From: Mycobacterium shigaense
GTDB lineage: Bacteria; Actinomycetota; Actinomycetes; Mycobacteriales; Mycobacteriaceae
Reading direction: 5' to 3'
Assembly (NCBI RefSeq): GCF_002356315.1
Contig: NZ_AP018164.1
Coordinates: 248,001-312,000 of the forward strand
DNA: 64,000 nucleotides
Every line of letters begins with the position of its first letter. Within the stretch, counting starts at the first letter, position 1. Made by a program: the position numbers and the translations under genes. A model generated the notes under the pieces. That model was not told the origin of the DNA. It saw only the letters and a list, made by a program, of their open reading frames with translations, and did no database searches. Positions 50,901 through 57,124 of the stretch are shown in pieces.

Positions 50901-50997
50901 GCGTGCGCTGGGGTTAGCACCGAGACAGCAGGATTCGGCGTCGGCACCGGTGAAGCCTGCGATCCGTGAGCCGGTGGCGCCTACTAGACAACGGTGA
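47946..50997 (+). pseudogene. MmpL-family lipid transporter with a frameshift
   Basis: Together the two parts form a complete RND transporter of about 1015 residues. The first part (47946 to about 49013) has the N-terminal helix, a periplasmic loop and helices 2-6, including [24 protein letters not shown], and ends in ATRFGLM. The second (from about 49015 to 50997) continues with TRGWRRIGTATVRWPVPILA, a large loop with a Met/Asp-rich helical hairpin, and the last helices with LLAVGSDYNLLLVSRIKEEL. Joining requires skipping one base between about 49014 and 49030. The frameshift is either a real mutation, which would truncate the exporter, or a sequencing error. It lies in the cluster immediately after the FAAL and MmpS genes. 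Confidence 0.85.
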
Positions 50998-51040
50998 TCC
51001 GGGCTCAGAAGCTAGTCGTGCAACCAGTGGAGGCATCGCA

Positions 51041-51409
51041 GTGCAGGTGGCGTTCGGCAATCCGCTGAAGAAGCTCACGTTGGTCTACGAGGTGTCGCAC
51101 TGCAAGGGTTTTCTTCCCGCTCCTGATCTCTACCTGTATGACAACGGCACGTATTGGATTCGATCGGCCGGTGTGGACTTCTACGGGGTTTACGCTGTGA
51201 CAGCGGGCTCGTTGAGCGATGCACGCTTCGGTATCGACTTCATCGCCTTTCCGTCCCCGTACAGCGGTGGGCAGACCGTGCATCATCATCTTCATTTCGA
51301 CGCGATGGCAGGCGAGTTCACCCAAGATGCGGCGGCTGCGCGGAATTCGGGAATTCCCCCGCAGTGCGGGGTTTTTCGCATGGAGGACAACACGACTGTC
51401 GTCCGCTGA
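51041..51409 (+). CDS. Hypothetical protein at the end of the megasynthase operon
   Basis: A 122-residue protein of unknown family. It is rich in Tyr, Phe, His and Gly (LYLYDNGTYWIRSAGVDFYG, HHHLHFDAMAGEF) and contains two Cys (VSHCKGF, PQCGVF); no signal peptide or membrane segment is seen. GTG 51041 is chosen because GGAGG at 51029-51033 is well placed; a longer frame starts inside mmpL at 50966. Its place at the end of the operon suggests a role in the same pathway, possibly as a tailoring or binding protein. Confidence 0.6.
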   Translation: MQVAFGNPLKKLTLVYEVSHCKGFLPAPDLYLYDNGTYWIRSAGVDFYGVYAVTAGSLSDARFGIDFIAFPSPYSGGQTVHHHLHFDAMAGEFTQDAAAARNSGIPPQCGVFRMEDNTTVVR

Positions 51410-51430
51410 TCGATCTCGGGCCGCAATTCC

Positions 51431-51682
51431 TCAGCTGTGCCACGTTTCGGTGTGCGCCGCGGACCCGTGCGTGCCGGCCGCGACAGCGAGGTAGACCGCC
51501 GGGTCGACAGGAAGGCGGTAGTAGCACCCGACTACGGAGATTGCCTCCGCCAATGCCTCAGTGGTTCGCTTCGGCACGGCGAACATGGCTGCTGCCCTCG
51601 ACTCAATGCTCGACTTGATCCGTTGCAGCGCGGCGGCAGTCGCCCAAATCGTCGTGCAGCCTGCTGCGAATAGAAATGACAT
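51431..51682 (-). CDS. Small hypothetical protein
   Basis: An 83-residue protein starting MSFLFAAGCTTIWATAAAL, so it has a hydrophobic N-terminus that could be a membrane anchor. The centre is a basic helix with RRTTEALAEAISVVGCYYRLP-like sequence. The case for a real gene is the strong AAGGAGG site seven bases before the ATG and its place 26 bases after the NifU stop, as last gene of the minus-strand operon. I do not recognise the family. Confidence 0.5.
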   Translation of the reverse strand: MSFLFAAGCTTIWATAAALQRIKSSIESRAAAMFAVPKRTTEALAEAISVVGCYYRLPVDPAVYLAVAAGTHGSAAHTETWHS

Positions 51683-51708
51683 CTCAATTCCTCCTTCGGG
51701 TGCCGTCC

Positions 51709-52077
51709 TCAGGCCCCGGTCGGTGACTCATCGTTGGCATAGGAGCCGACGTCGAGCGGGTGATCGCGGTAAGCGGCCTTGACACGCGCAATCGCGGCGG
51801 CCGAGAGCCGCACGTCCTGCATCACTACATCGGTGACGCCCGGGATCTCCATCAGACGCTGTCGAACAGAAACGGCATAGGTCACCGCTTTGAGGGGGCA
51901 GGCCCGGCAGGCATCGTGAAAGCAGAGTTGGACTACGCCTTGTTCGGATACTGACAGCACTTCGAGGTCGCCGCCGTGGACATGCAGCAACGGCCGAATC
52001 TGAGATTCGACTACGTCGATGACGCTCGCCCGCGTCCGAAGGGACGTAGGGGAGTTGGCACTGGCGCGCCTCGTCAT
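51709..52077 (-). CDS. NifU C-terminal domain Fe-S protein
   Basis: A 122-residue protein made of a NifU C-terminal (Nfu) domain. VIDVVESQIRPLLHVHGGDLEVLSV is the first half, and CFHDACRACPLKAVTYAVSVRQRLMEIPGVTDVVM carries the C-x-x-C that binds an iron-sulfur cluster. Nfu proteins store or deliver clusters. Its start overlaps the amidohydrolase stop in an ATGA. Placement in this operon suggests a specific iron-sulfur client nearby, although no obvious Fe-S enzyme is encoded within the island. Confidence 0.85.
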   Translation of the reverse strand: MTRRASANSPTSLRTRASVIDVVESQIRPLLHVHGGDLEVLSVSEQGVVQLCFHDACRACPLKAVTYAVSVRQRLMEIPGVTDVVMQDVRLSAAAIARVKAAYRDHPLDVGSYANDESPTGA

Positions 52078-53123
52078 GGCGCGTCACCGCTGGTCCTGCC
52101 GCTGCGCGCACGTCTGATGACTCGTTGGGGATCAACTCCGAACAGACGTGCCTGATTGAGCCCGAGGATGTTTCGCTTGTCGCTGTCACTGATGGCCGGA
52201 TAGCCATGCCTGTCTTGTAGCTCGTCGTCGATCTGCATCTCCCAAAACCACTCGATTGCGGGCCGTGGTGGTCCGGTGAGCGGCGCTTCGGATCCCCAGA
52301 GCACGCGATCGGAGCCGACATCACGGAGTAACCGGCCGACGTATGTCTTGAAATCCCAGGGTGCAACGAAGGGAAGATGCATGGTGCCAGACAGGACCAG
52401 GACGATATTGGCATGGCGCGCAGCCATATACACGCACTCCTCGAAGTACGGCAAGGCCAGGTGGTGGATCGCGAATATCAAATCGGGAAAATCAAGGGCG
52501 GCGCGTTCGATGTCGAGCGGACGCAGCGATTCCAGTGGTGCCCGTGTAATCGGGAAACCCTTATGGAATTGCAGCACTTTGACGCCGAGCTCCTGTGCCT
52601 GCTCGTACATGGGGTATGCCAAATCGCGGTCGTCGCAACGCCACGAGCTGTCGATATGGCCGTTGTAGAACTTGAACGATCGTGCTCCTAACTCGACGAC
52701 TTGCTGCGTCATGGCGTCGCGCGTGCTGTGGCTGCTTCCTAGATGGAGCGGGTCGACGCCACCACAGAAGAGAACCTTGTCGGGGTAGGCTTGCGCGAAT
52801 TCGTATTGAGCCCGCACCGGTGCGAACCCGTCTTTATACACGTCGTAGAGGACGACGGCTTGTGCCATCGCCATGTCGGTGACGCCGTCGGCGAACACCA
52901 CTCGGGCCATGTCGTGCACCGACCAGCGGCGATCGTATCCGTGTCCGACCCCAGGGTTGCTTGGACTCTTGCTCCGTGAACGATCGGCCTCGCCGCGCAT
53001 GCGGGATCCAATGGTTAGATGTCCCAATCGGTCTTCGCCCGACTCGGGACGAACAAGATTGTCATCCGATAGGTCATACATGTGCACGACGTTGTCGAAA
53101 ACGAAAACGTCATCGTTGAGCAT
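52074..53123 (-). CDS. Amidohydrolase-2 family metal-dependent hydrolase/decarboxylase
   Basis: A 349-residue TIM-barrel protein of the amidohydrolase-2 (ACMSD-like) group. Likely metal-ligand segments are FDNVVHMYD at the N-terminus, LQFHKGFP, FAIHHLALPYFEE and RVLWGSEAPLTG. The first is a single His rather than the usual H-x-H, and the last has Glu where Asp is normal, so catalysis may differ or be lost. The family hydrolyses cyclic amides or decarboxylates beta-carbonyl acids. ATG 53123 overlaps the dehydrogenase stop by 14 bases. It is the second gene of the four-gene minus-strand operon. Confidence 0.8.
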   Translation of the reverse strand: MLNDDVFVFDNVVHMYDLSDDNLVRPESGEDRLGHLTIGSRMRGEADRSRSKSPSNPGVGHGYDRRWSVHDMARVVFADGVTDMAMAQAVVLYDVYKDGFAPVRAQYEFAQAYPDKVLFCGGVDPLHLGSSHSTRDAMTQQVVELGARSFKFYNGHIDSSWRCDDRDLAYPMYEQAQELGVKVLQFHKGFPITRAPLESLRPLDIERAALDFPDLIFAIHHLALPYFEECVYMAARHANIVLVLSGTMHLPFVAPWDFKTYVGRLLRDVGSDRVLWGSEAPLTGPPRPAIEWFWEMQIDDELQDRHGYPAISDSDKRNILGLNQARLFGVDPQRVIRRARSGRTSGDAP

Positions 53124-54072
53124 GCGCAATCCCGTCGGGCTCGGGGTGGTGGTCCCTGACGGCCGCATGCTGCCCGTGAGGGCGGGGCAACCTTGCGTAC
53201 ACGGCGTGAATTGCGCTGACATCGTGACCGCCGAAGCCGATCGCTTCTGCGGCGCGGTAGAGATCGGCGGCCGTAGTCAGCAGCGGGGCAGGTGAATTGG
53301 TCGCGCACACGAGTTCGCTTATCAGATCGACGTCTTTGACGAAGGTGGCGACGGTAGCCGTCATGGGCTTGTAGGTACCCGACGCCATCATCGGCCCGCG
53401 CAATTCCAACTGACGCGAACTAGCACCCGTTCCAGCTAAGACATCGACGGCCATTTCGGGATCGATGCCGAGCCGTTGCGCCAAGTTGATCGCTTCAGCG
53501 GTCACTGCGTTATGAACGGTGACAAGGTGATTCGCGACCAGCTTCATGTTCGCGCCGGCTCCCAGTTCGCCCATGTACTCGACTCGCTTGCTGAACGTGT
53601 CAAGCACACACTTGATCGCTTCGATCCCGGCCCTGGGGCCTGACGCACAGACGACAACGTCGCGTCCGTACGCCTGAGCGCTGGTGCCGATGATCGGGCA
53701 GTCCAGCAACGTAATGCCGGCCGGCTGCAAACTTGCGGCAGCTTCGGCCTTGGCGTCGGCGGGAAGCGTGCTCACGTCGACCAGGTAGCGGGTCCGTCGG
53801 TCGCGACACCGCTTCAACTGTGCGCAAACCGCATTGAGCGATTCGATGCTCGGTAGCACCGTAATGACGACGCGAGCCGCATTGGCCGCTTCGGCGAGGT
53901 TGTCGACGACGGGAATACCCACGGCACTGGCCGTCGCCCTTCGGTATGGGTCGATGTCGACACAACCGGCTAGCTGATGTTCCGAGCCGAGAAGGTGAAG
54001 GGCAATAGGAATGCCGAGAAGTCCCAGCCCGACGACGGTTGTGGAAAGGCGCTGCGGTTCAGCCATTGTCAT
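53110..54072 (-). CDS. 3-Hydroxyisobutyrate dehydrogenase-like NAD(P) oxidoreductase
   Basis: A 320-residue beta-hydroxyacid dehydrogenase. The Rossmann fold starts TTVVGLGLLGIPIALHLLGSEHQ. The substrate-binding motif reads DCPIIGTSAQAYG (usual D-x-P-V/I-S-G-G replaced around Thr-Ser). The catalytic Lys is in GAGANMKLVANHLVTVHNAVTAEA. Such enzymes oxidise or reduce small beta-hydroxy acids, imines or ketones. As first gene of the operon opposite the megasynthase, it may reduce the amino-ketone or pyrrolinone product; that is an inference. ATG 54072 was used, and ATG 54066 is an alternative. Confidence 0.85.
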   Translation of the reverse strand: MTMAEPQRLSTTVVGLGLLGIPIALHLLGSEHQLAGCVDIDPYRRATASAVGIPVVDNLAEAANAARVVITVLPSIESLNAVCAQLKRCRDRRTRYLVDVSTLPADAKAEAAASLQPAGITLLDCPIIGTSAQAYGRDVVVCASGPRAGIEAIKCVLDTFSKRVEYMGELGAGANMKLVANHLVTVHNAVTAEAINLAQRLGIDPEMAVDVLAGTGASSRQLELRGPMMASGTYKPMTATVATFVKDVDLISELVCATNSPAPLLTTAADLYRAAEAIGFGGHDVSAIHAVYARLPRPHGQHAAVRDHHPEPDGIAHAQR

Positions 54073-54662
54073 GAGGCATTCCAGTTAGTGCAGCCGGCGA
54101 ATGTGGCTGTAGCGCTGCCGATCCGGATCGGGGCGGATGTGGGCGTAGCCGCATTCGATGCCCTCACCAAGGCGATCGATGGCGGGCTGCAGGGGCAGGT
54201 CAACCAAGCGACTCCCACGGATGTACCGCCCTATCGGTTACTGGTATATAATCAAATCGACCGTATATGAGTCGCACGAGGGGGGCAACCTTTTAACCCA
54301 GATTCCGGTCGACGGCCTGGCCTTGCCAAAAGGTAGGGTGCAAGCCACCCGGCGTGACCAAGGGTGTAGCTCTGAGTTCGTATGAACCCATCGGGGGGTC
54401 CGTCCGCAACCAACACCCGGGCGAAGCTCGGAAAGTGTGACCGATATCAATCAGGGTTAGCAACATTGGTTTTGTCCGGCAGTGCAGTTGACTGCTGGCC
54501 CGCCGCCTGCTGGATCAAAGAATAACTGATTCGGACATGCCCATCATCGTCCGCCAGCTTGCGCATCGGCGGCCTTGTGCTGAGCACAGCCGCTCGAAGA
54601 TGGGGCCGAAGAAAAATGCTGTCGCGCGTCGCTAGAAGTCGCTCGACCAAAGAGGAGGAATG
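54073..54662. other. 590-base intergenic region between the minus-strand operon and the PPE gene
   Basis: It holds the third copy of the AT-rich motif (54243-54268) and the divergent promoters. On the plus strand a frame from about 54090 to 54270 encodes FQLVQPANVAVALPIRIGAD.. and is protein-like in composition, but it has no convincing start and I do not recognise it; it may be gene debris. Confidence 0.4.
54243..54268 (-). promoter_or_regulatory. AT-rich island motif, copy 3 (upstream of the minus-strand operon)
   Basis: Read on the minus strand this is ATATACGGTCGATTTGATTATATACC, written here as three blocks: ATATACGGT, CGATTTGAT, TATATACC. It matches copy 1 at 18 of 26 positions, in the same orientation relative to the downstream gene. 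It lies 171 bases upstream of the dehydrogenase start. With copy 1 it links the two operons into one probable regulon. Confidence 0.5.
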
Positions 54663-55253
54663 ATGAATGACTGTACCTCGTTATGGCCGGAGATGAACCC
54701 CGCCAACAACTTTGCTACGACGGCCGCGGAGCCGTTGTTCGTCGCAGCTGCGGCATGGGAAGACCTGGCCGCCGACCTCGGGGCGTCGGCTTCGTCCTTT
54801 GGAGAGGTGATTTCGATGGCGTTGGGAAGTGAAGCTTGGTCGGAGCCTTCGTCGGCGCCAGTGTCGGCTGCTCTGCGGGGCACCGCAGAGGCATACTTGG
54901 ATTGGTTGAAAATAGCCGCGTCTCAAGCCAAGCAATCGGCGTTGGATGCACGCACCGCGGCAACGATTGTCGGCCCCTCGACTACGGGCTCCCTGCCTCC
55001 GACTGCTATGGCTGCGAATCGAAAGATGCGGGCATCACTGATCGAGAACAACTTCTTTGGACAGAACGCGGCGACGATCGGCTGCTTGGAGGCGGCCTAT
55101 GCGGAAATGTGGACGACGGAACTCAGTGCGAGGCTAAACAACGAAACGAGAGATCCGTCGGCGAGGTCGATGTCGAAGCGCGCCTGCGGGTTCACGGCCG
55201 AATTATCCAGTCCCTCCGGCGATTTGGATCGCCTCGCAGCGGAAGAGCGTTGA
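54663..55253 (+). CDS. Short PPE-family-like protein without a PE partner
   Basis: A 196-residue protein resembling the N-terminal domain of PPE proteins: LWPEMNPANNFATTAAEPLFVAAAAWEDLAADL, SEAWSEPSSAPV, AYLDWLKIAASQAKQSALDARTAA, and IENNFFGQNAATIGCLEAAYAEMW. The diagnostic Pro-Pro-Glu reads Trp-Pro-Glu here. It ends soon after the EMW segment, with no repeat-rich C-terminal domain. No PE gene precedes it. GAGGAGG lies upstream of ATG 54663; an adjacent ATG at 54660 is closer than normal. It may be a type VII secretion substrate using another PE protein, or a degraded copy. Confidence 0.75.
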   Translation: MNDCTSLWPEMNPANNFATTAAEPLFVAAAAWEDLAADLGASASSFGEVISMALGSEAWSEPSSAPVSAALRGTAEAYLDWLKIAASQAKQSALDARTAATIVGPSTTGSLPPTAMAANRKMRASLIENNFFGQNAATIGCLEAAYAEMWTTELSARLNNETRDPSARSMSKRACGFTAELSSPSGDLDRLAAEER

Positions 55254-55441
55254 TGTGCCGATGCTCGATCTGGTCTCGTTGTAGGAGATATCAGCGAATC
55301 TAGCGCGATGCTGGGAGTGGCCGGGCGACGCCGTGGCCGATGCCGACGTGACCTACTCCGGTAGTTGTTGCCGCGCGGATCGTCTCGATCATCGGGCTGC
55401 TTGATGGCCGCGAAGGGGCGCACCGAGTCGATGACGCCCCG

Positions 55442-55467
55442 ATATATGACAATAGCTATAATATACG
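55442..55467 (+). promoter_or_regulatory. AT-rich island motif, copy 2
   Basis: ATATATGAC-N7-ATAATATACG, identical to copy 1 in both blocks and in spacing; only the 7-base spacer differs. It lies 540 bases upstream of the superoxide dismutase gene and 93 bases before a short frame with a strong ribosome site. The transcript it controls is unclear. Confidence 0.55.
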
Positions 55468-55484
55468 TATGCTACGGTGCTGGA

Positions 55485-55518
55485 ACGCCGGGCGTGAGCG
55501 AGGGGTGACGCCCGGCGT
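55485..55518. promoter_or_regulatory. GC-rich hairpin with 11-base arms
   Basis: ACGCCGGGCGT (55485-55495) and ACGCCCGGCGT (55508-55518) are perfect complements around a 12-base loop, 18 bases downstream of motif copy 2. It resembles the hairpin at 40510-40534. The position suits a leader hairpin or attenuator. Confidence 0.45.
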
Positions 55519-55560
55519 GCCAGTGCCGACCGACGGCAGACGTGAGCAGGAGGGGACGGG

Positions 55561-55617
55561 ATGTCGATACACGGCGTGAGTGCTGTTGTCGGGGGCCCTA
55601 CCGGGCCGGGAAGCTGA
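55561..55617 (+). other. Possible 18-codon leader peptide
   Basis: ATG 55561 opens a frame of 18 codons (MSIHGVSAVVGGPTGPGS) ending in TGA, with a strong AGGAGGGG site eight bases upstream. It follows motif copy 2 and the hairpin. A leader peptide or the start of a decayed gene are both possible; I see no regulatory codon run. Confidence 0.25.
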
Positions 55618-55942
55618 GGCAACAAGAGGCGAACGACAAGCTCGACATGGTCAACCAGGGTGCGCAATCCATGCGCGATGTCGACACCAACCAGCCCCTT
55701 CCCGGCATCGGCCTCTTTCAGCGCGACGGACGCGTCGATAACAGCATGAACGACGCTGTCGAATCGCTCTTCCGATCCCCGTGGCGCCTATCGGGCCGGT
55801 CGCCGATGCCAGAACGCTGAATTGCTGCAGATTCGATTGCCCCATAACAGTTCCTGTGCGGGCTGGGGTCTGCCTGTCGGCGCGTCTGTTGTGACGACCC
55901 CGATCGTTTTCGGCGGTGTTTCGAGGCGGCAAAATAAATAGT

Positions 55943-55967
55943 TCGTAAAGCCTAACTTCCTGGGTTA
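55943..55967. promoter_or_regulatory. IdeR-box-like half site upstream of the superoxide dismutase
   Basis: The segment around AAAGCCTAACTTCCTGGGTTAG contains AGCCTAAC, one half of the mycobacterial iron-box consensus, and inverted arms CTAAC and GTTAG seven bases apart. About 12 of 19 positions match the full consensus by eye. The site starts 65 bases before the gene. Confidence 0.3.
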
Positions 55968-56007
55968 GAGTCAAGTTGCGACATCGAAGCTGACGAGAGG
56001 TACCAGT

Positions 56008-56655
56008 ATGCCGAGGTATCGGTTGCCAGAGCTGCCGTACGATTACGCCGCGCTCGAACCCGCCATCAGCGGAACGATCATGGAGCTCCATCACGGCGCG
56101 CACCACGCCGCGTACGTCAAGGGTGCCAATGCGACTGCCGAGCAGCTAGCCGAAGTTCGAGCCGGCGGTGATCTCGGGACTGTGCCTGGGCTGGAACGTA
56201 CTTTGGCGTTCTTCCTGGCCGGGCATGCGTTGCATTCGATCTTCTGGCGGAACCTCTCCCCCGATGGTGGCGATGAGCCCCACGGCGCGCTAGCCGCGGC
56301 CATCGACGAATTCTTCGGCGGATTCCAGAGATTCCGCGCGGAAATGACTACCGTGACCGTGACTCTGCATGGTTCAGGTTGGGGCGTGCTGGCCTGGGAT
56401 CCGATCGGGCAACGGCTCGTCATACACCAAATCCACGACCATCATCTCAATCTGGCCATCACCAGCATGCCCTTACTCGTCTTCGATGCGTGGGAGCATG
56501 CCTTCTACCTGCAGTACCGCAACGACAAAATCGCCTACATCGCCCAGTTGTGGTCCCTCGTGGATTGGGCTGATGTCGGGGCTCGATTCGAGGCCGCCCG
56601 CGCCGGGATCCCTGGTGAATTTCTGAACTGTGCCGAGATGAGCGAATCGGGTTGA
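56008..56655 (+). CDS. Divergent Fe/Mn superoxide dismutase
   Basis: A 215-residue Fe/Mn-type SOD. The four metal ligands are visible: His28 in ELHHGAHHAAYV, a His in GHALHSIFWRNLSP, and Asp and His in LLVFDAWEHAFYLQY. GSGWGVLAWDP and NDKIAYIAQLWSLVDWADV are family motifs. It differs clearly from the usual mycobacterial SodA (which I recall as 207 residues), so it is probably a second, acquired SOD. No signal peptide is seen. It is the last gene of the island, so it may protect an oxygen-sensitive component such as the NifU-type cluster. Confidence 0.92.
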   Translation: MPRYRLPELPYDYAALEPAISGTIMELHHGAHHAAYVKGANATAEQLAEVRAGGDLGTVPGLERTLAFFLAGHALHSIFWRNLSPDGGDEPHGALAAAIDEFFGGFQRFRAEMTTVTVTLHGSGWGVLAWDPIGQRLVIHQIHDHHLNLAITSMPLLVFDAWEHAFYLQYRNDKIAYIAQLWSLVDWADVGARFEAARAGIPGEFLNCAEMSESG

Positions 56656-57124
56656 CTGCCTGTCGCTTCCCGGATTCCAAGTCGAAGTTAGGTCAGCGCC
56701 ATCAAACTAGTTCGTGCCCGGTGAGATCCACATCGGGGGTCATGGGCCGGAGACTCACGGCCTCGCAGTGATTTTCCGCTTGCTGTCGAGAAGCAGCACA
56801 GGCAGCTCTCCCCGGCGCTCCGAAGCAGCATCGCCTCACCTACATATGGTATGCAGGATTGCATAGCTACGACGGATGGCCGAACTTGCGCTACAAGGGA
56901 GTAGTCGGTGCGACGGGCAGAAAATTCCCCGAAGACTGCGGACACCTTCCAAAAGTGTTATTTGCAAACTATTTTCAGCATGACTATGCCGCAAGTAAGT
57001 CGAACCGACCGAGACACGGATGGGGTATCGCCGCCGGCACTGGGGTGATGTCGTGAAACAGCTGGGGCCACATGTCTAGATTGAGAGGTTCCTGAAATCA
57101 TCACTGTCGGCTACGTTCTCCAGC
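56656..57124. other. 469-base intergenic region at the right edge of the island
   Basis: No gene is seen. TATGCA-GGAT-TGCATA (56850-56865) is a perfect inverted repeat with 6-base arms. The change from AT-rich island sequence to backbone composition takes place here, just before ephF. I see no tRNA or integrase gene that would mark an attachment site. Confidence 0.45.

Larger units (their letters stand above)
55254..56007. other. 754-base intergenic region before the superoxide dismutase gene
   Basis: No clear gene. It contains the second exact copy of the AT-rich motif (55442-55467), a GC-rich hairpin (55485-55518) and a short 18-codon frame at 55561-55617 with an AGGAGGGG site. The minus strand carries two overlapping open frames (55389-55844) that look protein-like but change frame near 55765, possibly the remains of a gene. 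Confidence 0.45.

Noticed and set aside
53977..54270. A 97-codon frame starting inside the dehydrogenase gene
   Set aside because: The first part is antisense to a conserved gene; only the last 60 codons are considered, as possible debris.
56656..57124. Attachment site or tRNA at the right edge of the island
   Set aside because: No tRNA fold, integrase or matching direct repeat at the left edge could be seen.
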